This document shows, one piece after another, positions 1 through 8,957 of a DNA stretch of 34,185 bases. This DNA comes from Pseudomonadota bacterium (GTDB lineage Bacteria > Pseudomonadota > Alphaproteobacteria > Kiloniellales > J153), in NCBI GenBank assembly GCA_022572685.1, contig JACZVL010000008.1:1-34185 (forward strand), given 5' to 3'. Both the position numbers and the translations under genes were made by a program. Below the pieces are notes generated by a model that was not told the origin of the DNA, made no database searches, and saw nothing but the letters and a program-made list of their open reading frames with translations. Positions within the stretch are counted from its first letter, which is position 1, and every line of letters begins with the position of its first letter.

Positions 1-537
1 TAGGAAGGTCAGGCTGGGGTAGCCGCGCGTGACCATGAGAGGCACGTCGTACTGTGCGGTGATCGGGTACAGCACGCCGGCCAGGGCGTCCTTCTCCAAC
101 CAAACCTCGACGTAGACCCCCTGATCATCCCAGACGCGACGGCGGTAGAACTCGGCGGTCTCGTGAACGGCCTGTTCCAGGCTGGTGTAGCTTGTTGGCT
201 TCCGCATCCATCGGGTGTTGTCGGCGATCCACTGGTAAGGAAGTTCGCCGGCGCGTCGCATGTCGGTCAGCAGCCGGCATATGGTGCTCTTGTACTCGGC
301 TTCGGTCTTGTCGATGACACCGAGACTGACGAGTCGGTAGAACACCTGGCGCACCGTCATCGGGGTTTCCTCGGTCGCCAACACCGTCTTGATCGCGGTC
401 TTGATGTACTCGATCTCGACCTTGGAACGGCGCCCCTTGTGTTTTATCGGACTAGCCCCATAAGAGGCGGCTTGGGGATCGAGATGGTCGAACATCACGC
501 CCACGACCTGCTCGAATACGTCGTTGGGAGAGTTCAT
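1..537 (-). CDS. Spo11/TopoVI A-subunit-like protein (candidate Topo mini-A), C-terminus truncated by window edge
   Basis: Manual reverse-strand translation from ATG at 537..535 is open for 179 codons to base 1: MNSPNDVFEQVVGVMFDHLDPQAASYGASPIKHKGRRSKVEIEYIKTAIKTVLATEETPMTVRQVFYRLVSLGVIDKTEAEYKSTICRLLTDMRRAGELPYQWIADNTRWMRKPTSYTSLEQAVHETAEFYRRRVWDDQGVYVEVWLEKDALAGVLYPITAQYDVPLMVTRGYPSLTFL. The RQVFYRLVS and VEVWLEKDA..TRGYPS segments resemble the WHD and Toprim motifs of TopoVI-A/Spo11. Its ATG overlaps the upstream ORF's stop (ATGA). Confidence 0.75.
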   Translation of the reverse strand, partial: MNSPNDVFEQVVGVMFDHLDPQAASYGASPIKHKGRRSKVEIEYIKTAIKTVLATEETPMTVRQVFYRLVSLGVIDKTEAEYKSTICRLLTDMRRAGELPYQWIADNTRWMRKPTSYTSLEQAVHETAEFYRRRVWDDQGVYVEVWLEKDALAGVLYPITAQYDVPLMVTRGYPSLTFL

Positions 538-779
538 ATCCGCCCCCCCTCAATCGCGATCACGCCGCGCTCGGCCGGCAGGCAATGGCCCAGGGCGGCT
601 TGGCGCCACCACATGGCGCGCAGCTCGGCGAGTTCGCCGGGACCGATGGGACGCGGCCGGAGTTGCGAAACGCAGAGGTAAAGGCTATGGTCCGAATTAT
701 CGTTGCTGTCCGCTTCGATGAATTCGAGAGGGCCGCGCCCGTCCGCACCGGGTCGCGGCCTTCGCTTATCGGGCGGCAC
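534..779 (-). CDS. Small hypothetical element protein
   Basis: GTG start at 779 just after the alpA stop (784..782); stop overlaps the ATG of the next gene. Tight packing supports it; ORF track gives a longer 534..821 version that overlaps alpA. Confidence 0.6.
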   Translation of the reverse strand: MPPDKRRPRPGADGRGPLEFIEADSNDNSDHSLYLCVSQLRPRPIGPGELAELRAMWWRQAALGHCLPAERGVIAIEGGRI

Positions 780-781
780 GG

Positions 782-967
782 CTACGCGACCGAGCGCGCG
801 GCGGCGCGGGCCTCGATCCAAGCGTCTATTTCGCTTTCCAGCCAGCCGACAGAATTGGCGCCAAGGACAATCCGCTTTGGGAAACGGCCGGCTGCTTCGT
901 CGCGGTATATCGACGCCTTGGATTTGCCCACACGGTCGAGCACTTCGGGAAGCCGTAGGATTTTCAT
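782..967 (-). CDS. AlpA-family helix-turn-helix regulator / excisionase-like
   Basis: 61 aa, MKILRLPEVLDRVGKSKASIYRDEAAGRFPKRIVLGANSVGWLESEIDAWIEAR: typical AlpA/MerR-like HTH. Confidence 0.92.
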   Translation of the reverse strand: MKILRLPEVLDRVGKSKASIYRDEAAGRFPKRIVLGANSVGWLESEIDAWIEARAAARSVA

Positions 968-1036
968 GGTTTTCTCCGTATCACCTTCGTCCGGTGATAC
1001 GCGGCGAAACGCCCTGCGTCATCCAAAAGCGGTGGC

Positions 1037-1669
1037 CTAAAATGCCTCCGAATTCGTCCTATTTTTGGCCAGCAATTTCTTCGCGACCGTTGCAATATGT
1101 TGCACGGCATCGGGGTCGATATGCTCGATCACCGTGGTCGCGAAGCGCGCGAAGGAGCTCACGGGCTCATCTTGGTGCCAAAGCCGTGTCGGCTCCTGCC
1201 CGGTCAGGCACTTCCAATCTGCGGCCAATACGCCAAGCGCGGCGCGAAGGGGCAGGTTGGCGGGCCGACCCTTGCCCCGAGAAAATCGTGTGCGGGCATC
1301 GCCCGCGATGGAACGGAGATCAATAAGATCGCGAATCAACCGATCGATGCGCGCCGGAGTCTCCTCCATGATGCTGAGTAAAGGGCGCATTTCTTCATAA
1401 TCTAGTGCCTTGAGGACCGCGCGGTTATTTTCGTCCGCGAGAAGCTCAATCAAGACCTCAGTGGATTCAACTATTTTGTCCAGGGTCAACGGCTGCGGCG
1501 GCCATTCGGATGCCTCCAACGTCGTGAAATAGGTAACAATCGCAACGTGGATCGTCTGTTGGAGTTCGCGACGATCAGCGATGCCATGCTCTTCCGCAAG
1601 CCTCGCTGTCAGCGCCTCCAAGCGCCGCTCGTCCCAGGCGAACGAATCGATCGCCTTAGCATCCATCAC
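1037..1669 (-). CDS. Hypothetical element protein, 210 aa
   Basis: ORF start overlaps the integrase stop (1666..1669); same strand and operon; no domain recognised. Confidence 0.75.
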   Translation of the reverse strand: MMDAKAIDSFAWDERRLEALTARLAEEHGIADRRELQQTIHVAIVTYFTTLEASEWPPQPLTLDKIVESTEVLIELLADENNRAVLKALDYEEMRPLLSIMEETPARIDRLIRDLIDLRSIAGDARTRFSRGKGRPANLPLRAALGVLAADWKCLTGQEPTRLWHQDEPVSSFARFATTVIEHIDPDAVQHIATVAKKLLAKNRTNSEAF

Positions 1670-2931
1670 GCCGCCCCAGGACGGCGCACGGCGCCCAGGC
1701 TCACCACATTCTCCGGCGGGTCGATTATCAGTTGCAGGGCGTTGTTCCAGGCCTGCAAGGCCTCCGCCTTCTCCGCCTCATAATCGTGCAAATTGTAGAC
1801 GGCACTCAGTCCCTTCGGCACGTGATTCAACACGCGCTCGGCGACGATCTCCGGCACCCCGAGCGCGGCTAACCGAGTGCGGCAGGTGCGCCTGAGATCG
1901 TGTAAACGCCACCCCGTCACGCCGCTGGCATCGTCCGCCACCGACTTCGCCTTGCCGAAGCCGCTCACGGGCGTCCTACCGCCGCGGGTGCTGAATACGT
2001 GGTCGCCCCCACCCCAGGTCGGCAGGGCCTCGAGGATAGCCAGGGCTATACTGCCGAGCGGAACCAAGTGCTCTCGCCGCGATTTCGACCGTTCGGGAGG
2101 AATGACCCAGGTTGCGCCCTCACGATTGATTTCCGACCACCGCATGCCGGCAACCTCGGAGACCCGCTGGCCGGTCAGGAGCAAGACTTGCTGCAACCGC
2201 CCGAAGGGGTACGCCTGGCCGCTCCATGCGGCCCAAAGGGCCTGTATCTCGCCATCCGTGAGCACCCGCCTGCGCGGCTGTTTTTTCACGGGCGGGCGCA
2301 TGCCGGCAAAGGGGTGCGCCTCGACCTCACCGCGATCGAGCGCCCATGAGTAGAGCCGTTTTGCGATCTCGTGGACCCGGAAGGCCACTGCAGGGCGGTT
2401 GCTATCGACTATCTTGTCGGTGATCTCGGTTAGGTCTCGTCGGCGGAGATCCGACGCCAGCCTGCGCCCCCAGGGGATTATGAGTTCGCGACGTATAGTG
2501 CCGGCATAGCTCTTGCCCTGGGCCAGCTTCGGGCATTCCCTCTTGATGTAGGACTCGGCCAAATCCTTGAAAGTCAGCAGGCTGCGATTCGCTTTGTCGG
2601 CCTCCGCGCGTTCAGTGGCGACCTCAGCGGCAAAATGGAGTTTCGGGTCCAACCCCTGCTTGACCCACGACCTGACCCGCCGTGCCTTCCCCCGGGCCGT
2701 TTCCAGGTCAATCCTCGGCCAGTCCCCCAAGGTGAGCCGCATCTGTTTCAGTCGGCCGCCTGAGGGGTCCGGCCAACGATAGTAGACCGCAAAGGTCTTG
2801 GCCCCCTGGTCCGTGACCCTCAGAACCAGGCCGGGCGTGGCGTCCGGAATTTCGCGCCGCTTGCCCGGCGCCGCCTTGGTCAGGCGCTTGATACCGAGCT
2901 CCGTCAAATCCTTTGATGCGCGTCGTGGCAT
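1666..2931 (-). CDS. Tyrosine-type site-specific integrase (P4/DUF4102-like)
   Basis: 421 aa; R in LLLTGQRVSEVAGMRW, K in ERSKSRREHLVPL, HxxR in LHDLRRTCRTRLAALGV, H in VLNHV, candidate Y in LSAVYNLHDY. Confidence 0.97.
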   Translation of the reverse strand: MPRRASKDLTELGIKRLTKAAPGKRREIPDATPGLVLRVTDQGAKTFAVYYRWPDPSGGRLKQMRLTLGDWPRIDLETARGKARRVRSWVKQGLDPKLHFAAEVATERAEADKANRSLLTFKDLAESYIKRECPKLAQGKSYAGTIRRELIIPWGRRLASDLRRRDLTEITDKIVDSNRPAVAFRVHEIAKRLYSWALDRGEVEAHPFAGMRPPVKKQPRRRVLTDGEIQALWAAWSGQAYPFGRLQQVLLLTGQRVSEVAGMRWSEINREGATWVIPPERSKSRREHLVPLGSIALAILEALPTWGGGDHVFSTRGGRTPVSGFGKAKSVADDASGVTGWRLHDLRRTCRTRLAALGVPEIVAERVLNHVPKGLSAVYNLHDYEAEKAEALQAWNNALQLIIDPPENVVSLGAVRRPGAA

Positions 2932-2964
2932 ATTCGCCTCCGGACACGGTGGTTTTGCCGTTTA

Positions 2965-2982
2965 TTTCACCCCGGGGTGAAA
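2965..2982. promoter_or_regulatory. 18-bp perfect palindrome upstream of integrase (candidate operator)
   Basis: TTTCACCCCGGGGTGAAA, 33 nt upstream of the integrase start codon. Confidence 0.55.
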
Positions 2983-3108
2983 AAATGCGTGAGCAACAGC
3001 GACACCCGGTGAGACACAATGACGCGCGTTGGTCTCCTAAGTCAATGTATAGTAATAAAGTTCCGACACCGGATGCTGTGGCTTGAGACGCCCTGCAACA
3101 CGCCCTTT

Positions 3109-3158
3109 TGTGGCTGTTAACCACCATGTCGCAGGTTCGAGTCCTGCCCGCGGAGCCA
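3109..3158 (+). other. 3' fragment of tRNA-Asn(GTT), attR-like
   Basis: TGTGG-CTGTTAA-CCACC anticodon arm, GCAGG-TTCGAGT-CCTGC T arm, CCGCGGA acceptor strand, GCCA end. No TCCGCGG 5' acceptor strand or D arm upstream. Confidence 0.9.
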
Positions 3159-3163
3159 ATGAA

Positions 3164-3207
3164 GACAAGGGCCTGGCCGGAGCCGGTTGGGCCCTTGTCG
3201 CGTTTTT
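3164..3207 (+). terminator. Rho-independent terminator behind the tRNA fragment
   Basis: GACAAGGGC (3164-3172) / GCCCTTGTC (3191-3199), then CGCGTTTTT. Confidence 0.85.
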
Positions 3208-3345
3208 GGAGCGTCGGCGCCGGATCGGTTGCGTGGTGGCGGGGTTCGGGGGCAGAATGGCCGGAACCGCAAAGGGGGAGCCAGGTTGACCGCCGCCCAG
3301 GCGCTGGCGCGCGGGCATGACGACAGCGGGGGAGGACAACGAGCC

Positions 3346-4328
3346 ATGGTGCGCTTCGCCTTGATCGGGGCCGGTCGGATCGGCCGCCTGCACGCGGGAA
3401 ACCTGGCCGCCGAGCCGCGGGTCCACTTCACCGCGGTCGCCGACGTCGCCGCCGCCGCGGCCGAGGAGGTCGCCGCCGCCCATGGCGCCCGCGCGGTTTC
3501 GGTCGAGGCGGCGGTCGCCGGCCCCGATATCGACGCCGTGTTGATCGCCAGCTCGACCGACAGCCACGCCGATCTGATCGAACGCGCGGCGCGCGCCGGC
3601 AAGGCGATCCTCTGCGAGAAGCCGATCGACCTCGACACCCGGCGCGCGCGCCAGGCGGTCGCGGTCGCCGAGGACTGCGGCGTGCCCTTGGCGATCGGCT
3701 TCAACCGCCGCTTCGACTCGAACTTCCGCGCGCTCAAGGCGCGGCTGGAGGCCGGCGACATCGGCCAGCTGGAAACCGTGGCGATCACCAGCCGCGATCC
3801 GGAGCCGCCGCCGATCGCGTATCTGCGTGGCAGCGGCGGGATGTTCCGCGACATGATGATTCACGACTTCGACATGCTGCGCTGGCTGACCGACGAGGAC
3901 GCGGTCGAGCTTCACGCCATGGCCGCGAACCTGATCGATCCGGCGATCGGCGCCGCCGGTGATGTCGATACCGCGATCGTGACCCTGCGCATGGCTTCGG
4001 GCCGGCTGTGCCAGATCACTGCCTCGCGCCGCGCCGCCTACGGCTACGACCAGCGCATCGAGTGCCACGGTTCGCTCGGCATGCTGCGCGCCGACAACGT
4101 GACCCTGACCACGGTCGAGCTCGCCGACAAGTCGGGGTTCCGGCGCGATCCGGCCGAGCCCTTCTTCATGGAACGCTACCGCGCCGCCTACCAGGCCGAG
4201 CTCGCGGCCTTCGTCGATTCGTTGAGCTCGGAGGCCGCGCCGAGCCCGAGCGGCGCCGACGGCCTGGCCGCGCTGCACCTGGCCGACAAGGCGGCGGAAT
4301 CCGTGGCGACCGGGCAGCCGGTCAAAAT

Positions 4329-4332
<4 letters not shown>
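3346..4332 (+). CDS. iolG: Gfo/Idh/MocA oxidoreductase, probable inositol 2-dehydrogenase
   Basis: MVRFALIGAGRIGRLHAGNL Rossmann start, CEKPIDLD, FNRRFDSNF, MMIHDFDMLRWL; GGAGG upstream of ATG 3346. Confidence 0.85.
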
Positions 4333-5399
<1,067 letters not shown>

Positions 5400-5422
5400 C
5401 GCGGGTCCCCTCCTCCCCTTGT

Positions 5423-7633
5423 CTAGGCGCCCAAGATGGCGGTCGGCGCCGGTTCGCTGTCGCGCGTGCGCCGACCGATCCGCCGTTCGCCGATGATCAG
5501 CTGGAACAGCCCGACGGCCACCAACATGACCAGGATCAGCACCGAACTATAGGCGATCGAAATGCCGTAGTCGTTGTTCTCGACCCGGCCCAGGATATAG
5601 GACGTGGCCATGTCGTATTCGGCGCTGACCAGGAAGATCACCGCGCTGACCGCGGTCATGGCACGCACGAAGCTGTACACCATGGCGGCCAGAATCGCCG
5701 GGCGCAGCAGCGGCATGATGACCCGCTGGACCGTCTTCCAGGAATTGGCGCCCAGCGTCAGGGAGGCCTCGTCGAGCGCCGGGTCGAGCTGCGACATCGA
5801 GGCCATGCCCGCGCGCACCCCGACCGGCATGTTGCGGAAGATGAAGGAGATCACCAGGATCGCGCCGGTGCCGGTCAGCTCGAAGGGGGGTACGTTGAAG
5901 GCCAAGACATAACTCACCCCGATCACCGTGCCCGGGATCGCGAAACTCAGCATGGTGCCGAACTCGAAGACGTGCTTGCCGGTGAAGCGCTGCCGGACCA
6001 GCAGATAGGCGGCGAGCAGGCCGAGCCCGGCGGTGAGCGGCGCCGAGACCGCGGCGATGGTGATGGTGGTCCAGAATGAGTTCCAGGCCCCGCCGAACCA
6101 GACCAATCCGTGATCGCCGACGCTTACCCCGAAGGCGTCGATATAGTGCTTCAGCGTAAGTGAATGATCGCGGCCCCAGATCTTGACGAAGCCGCCGAAC
6201 ATGATCATCGCGTAGATCACCATGGTCATCGCCGCCCAGGGAAGGGCGGCGCCGAACACCAGCCAGTTGAGCCGTCTCGGCAAGGCGACGTGGACGCCGG
6301 CGTCGCCCTTGCCGGTCACCGTCACATAGGATTTGCGGCCGAGCCACACGCGCTGGAGCCAGAACGCCGCCAAGGTGAAGCCGAGCAGCACCAGCGCCAA
6401 GACCGCGGCACGGCCCTGGTCGTTCTGGGCGCCGACGATGGCGAAAAAGATCTCGGTCGAGAGCACGTCGAAGTTGCCGCCAAGCACCATCGGGTTGCCG
6501 AAGTCGGCCATGCTTTCGATGAAGCCGAGCAGGAAGGCGTTGGCCAGGCCCGGGCGCATCAGCGGCAGGGAGACCGTGGTGAAGGTGGTCCAGGCGTTCG
6601 CGCGCAGGGTCTGCGCCGCCTCCTCCATGGACGGGCTGACGCCCTGCACGACGCCGATCAGGACCAGGAAGGCGATCGGCGTGAAGGCCAGCATCTGGGC
6701 CAGCCAGACCCCCGGGAAACCGTAGATCCAGCGGGTCGGATGGATGCCGAAGGCCCACTCGAGAAAGCCCGTGATGACGCCGGACTGCCCGAGCAGCAGG
6801 ATGAGCGCGAGCCCGATCACGAAGGGCGGGGTGATGATCGGCAGCACCGTCAAGACACGCAGCCCGCGCTTGTAGCGAAACCCCGTGCGGGTCGCGATCA
6901 GCGCGAAGGCGAGGCCGAGCAACGTCGAACCGACCCCGACCGCGACCGCCAGCACGAAGGAATTCCAGGCGACCCCGCAGCCGCGCGTGCTGGTCAGGCA
7001 GTGCAGGCCCCATATCTTGGCGCTGAACATCTTGCCCGTGAACGCCGTGAGCGAATAGACGCGGTCGTTGTCCTGGATCGCGCTGATCAGGATGTGGAAC
7101 ACCGGAAAGAAGATGAAGATCGCGACCACCGCGACGATCAGACTGATCGATCCGACCACGAAGACGTCGCCGTTGACCGCCCCGCGCGCCGCCAGGCCCT
7201 GGGTGAACAGGAAGAACAACCCGCCCATGATCAAGAGCGCGCCGTAACCCATGCCGTACTGGCGCTCCCTCGGGCCGAACAGGTCGTTCAGGACCTGGTA
7301 CTCCCAGCCATCGATGCCGATGGTGAAGCCTTGGAGCATCACGTAGGCGAAGCCGCCGCCGCCGGCCAGCAGCAGGGTGGTGGCATAGGCGGGATCGATC
7401 TTGTCGCGCCCCAAGGCATAGGTCGAGGCCGCGAGGAACGCGGCGGTTGGCCACAGCCAGGGCGCCTCGCCCTCGAGAAACAGGAACAGCAGCGGCGCAT
7501 AGTCGCTGTCGAAGGGATAGCCGTCGAACAGCCACTCGAAGTTCCAGAACCCGTCCTCGATGGCGTACCAGGGCAGGACCACCAGGCCAAACAACCCGAT
7601 GAGCTGCCAGAGAAGAAGGGGTCTGCGAGTCAT
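5423..7633 (-). CDS. ABC transporter permease, FbpB/AfuB-type, fused double permease with long N-terminal extension
   Basis: 736 aa, many hydrophobic segments, two EAA-like loops (MEEAAQTLRANAWTTFTTVSLPLMRPG; LDEASLTLGANSWKTVQRVIMPLLRPA). Confidence 0.93.
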   Translation of the reverse strand: MTRRPLLLWQLIGLFGLVVLPWYAIEDGFWNFEWLFDGYPFDSDYAPLLFLFLEGEAPWLWPTAAFLAASTYALGRDKIDPAYATTLLLAGGGGFAYVMLQGFTIGIDGWEYQVLNDLFGPRERQYGMGYGALLIMGGLFFLFTQGLAARGAVNGDVFVVGSISLIVAVVAIFIFFPVFHILISAIQDNDRVYSLTAFTGKMFSAKIWGLHCLTSTRGCGVAWNSFVLAVAVGVGSTLLGLAFALIATRTGFRYKRGLRVLTVLPIITPPFVIGLALILLLGQSGVITGFLEWAFGIHPTRWIYGFPGVWLAQMLAFTPIAFLVLIGVVQGVSPSMEEAAQTLRANAWTTFTTVSLPLMRPGLANAFLLGFIESMADFGNPMVLGGNFDVLSTEIFFAIVGAQNDQGRAAVLALVLLGFTLAAFWLQRVWLGRKSYVTVTGKGDAGVHVALPRRLNWLVFGAALPWAAMTMVIYAMIMFGGFVKIWGRDHSLTLKHYIDAFGVSVGDHGLVWFGGAWNSFWTTITIAAVSAPLTAGLGLLAAYLLVRQRFTGKHVFEFGTMLSFAIPGTVIGVSYVLAFNVPPFELTGTGAILVISFIFRNMPVGVRAGMASMSQLDPALDEASLTLGANSWKTVQRVIMPLLRPAILAAMVYSFVRAMTAVSAVIFLVSAEYDMATSYILGRVENNDYGISIAYSSVLILVMLVAVGLFQLIIGERRIGRRTRDSEPAPTAILGA

Positions 7634-7670
7634 CGGACTGCTGGCCGGTCAGATTGGCATCGAGCGTGTT

Positions 7671-7702
7671 CCCGGACCCTGCCCTCGCGGGCACGGTCCG
7701 GG
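7671..7702 (-). promoter_or_regulatory. Stable hairpin between binding-protein and permease genes
   Basis: CCCGGACC (7671-7678) / GGTCCGGG (7695-7702) with inner GCCC/GGGC; no T-tract. Confidence 0.6.
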
Positions 7703-7736
7703 ATCACGCCTCGACAAAAGCCGAAAAGGGCGCCGA

Positions 7737-8768
7737 TTATTTCGGCAGCGACTTGACCTCATTGTCCCACTTGGCCAGCAGACGCCTGCGCTCGGCCGAG
7801 GAACCGTACTTCTTGAAGTCGTAATCGATCAGCTTGATGTCCTCGAGCTTCGGCGCCTCCTTCGGCGGCACCGCGGCCTTGTTCGACATCACCTGGTAGG
7901 CCTTGGCCTCCTTGGCCCGCTCCTGGATCGCCTTGCCCAGGGCGAAGTCATAGAACTTCTTGGCCGATTCCAGGTTGCGCGCACCCTTGATGATGCTCAT
8001 CGAGCCGACCTCGTAGCCGGTGCCCTCGCAGGGCGCCACGGCGACGATCGGGAAGCCGCTGACGGTCTGCGTGACCACGTCGTGCAGGAACACGATGCCG
8101 ATGGTGTTCTCACCGCGGGCCGCCGCCTTGATCGGCGCCGAACCGGATTTGGTATAGGTGTTGATGTTCTTGTGTAGGGCCTTCATGAAATCGAAGCCGC
8201 CCTCCTCGCCGAACAACTGCACAATGGTGGCGAGCGTCGTGTAGGCGGTGCCCGAGGAGTTCGGGTTCGCCATCTGGACGTGGCCCTTGTAAATCGGCTT
8301 GATCAGGTCCTTCCAGCACTTCGGCACCGGCAGGTTGTTCTTCTCGAGAATTTCCGTGTTGTAGCCGAAGCCGAGCGCCCCGGCGTAGATGCCGATGGTC
8401 TTGCCGTTGGCCGAATCCGACTGGCTGATCGCCCAGTCCTGCAGCTCACCCCTCATCGGCGAATCATAGGCCTGGGTCAGGCCTTCCTCGGCCGCCTGCA
8501 GATGCGGATCCCCGGTGCCGCCCCACCAGACGTCGCCCTTGGGGTTACGCGACTCCGCCTTGATCTGGGCGAAGGTCTCGCCGGAGGATTTGCGGGTCAT
8601 GGCGACCTTGATGCCGGTCTCCTTCTCGAAGGCCGCGACCATCAGGTTGCACCATTCGATCTGCGGGCTGCAGTACAGGGTCAACTTCTCCCTGGCCTGC
8701 GCCAGCGTCGTCGTGGCGGCCAGGACGGCCACCGTCGCGGCAAGCGCGACAAAACTTCTTCTCAACAT
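7737..8768 (-). CDS. ABC transporter substrate-binding protein, Fbp/AfuA family
   Basis: Signal peptide MLRRSFVALAATVAVLAATTTLAQA from ATG 8768; LYCSPQIEWCNLMVAAFEKETGIKV, VWWGGTGDPHLQAAEEG. ORF track's start at 8918 adds 50 unlikely residues. Confidence 0.92.
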   Translation of the reverse strand: MLRRSFVALAATVAVLAATTTLAQAREKLTLYCSPQIEWCNLMVAAFEKETGIKVAMTRKSSGETFAQIKAESRNPKGDVWWGGTGDPHLQAAEEGLTQAYDSPMRGELQDWAISQSDSANGKTIGIYAGALGFGYNTEILEKNNLPVPKCWKDLIKPIYKGHVQMANPNSSGTAYTTLATIVQLFGEEGGFDFMKALHKNINTYTKSGSAPIKAAARGENTIGIVFLHDVVTQTVSGFPIVAVAPCEGTGYEVGSMSIIKGARNLESAKKFYDFALGKAIQERAKEAKAYQVMSNKAAVPPKEAPKLEDIKLIDYDFKKYGSSAERRRLLAKWDNEVKSLPK

Positions 8769-8852
8769 GCTTTCCAACCTCCCTGTGTTAGTGGTCCCAC
8801 CGCCAAATCGGGTTCGTCTTGCCCGGCTGTCATGGCTGGAGCCAATCTGTAG

Positions 8853-8867
8853 AATAGCACCACTATT
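8853..8867. promoter_or_regulatory. AT-rich inverted repeat in divergent promoter region
   Basis: AATAG-CACCA-CTATT between the divergent binding-protein and IMPase genes. Confidence 0.35.
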
Positions 8868-8957
8868 TTGTAGGTGATTCAATGGTTCCCTGTCCATGCG
8901 GCGGCCTTCAAACCACATCGACAGGCATAACCCGATGAAATCTAACGGAGAGACCCC

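Larger units (their letters stand above)
1..3158. mobile_element. Right end of a tRNA-Asn-targeted integrative element (left end outside window)
   Basis: Tyrosine integrase, AlpA-type regulator and unknown ORFs in one leftward operon, next to a 3' tRNA-Asn fragment at 3109..3158 that lacks its 5' half. Confidence 0.8.

Noticed and set aside
163-1400. Plus-strand ORFs (163..681, 585..1040, 703..1326, 1065..1400)
   Set aside because: Antisense to the coherent leftward operon of AlpA, the 210-aa protein and the Spo11-like protein; no recognisable domains.
3061-3158. Complete tRNA gene
   Set aside because: No 5' acceptor strand (TCCGCGG) or D arm at the needed distance; only the 3' half is present.
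3037-4278. 413-aa minus-strand ORF
   Set aside because: Antisense to the iolG-like gene and runs across the tRNA fragment; shadow frame.
5547-7756. Long ORFs 5547..7694 (-) and 6164..7756 (+)
   Set aside because: Shadow frames over the permease gene, which has clear permease motifs in its own frame.
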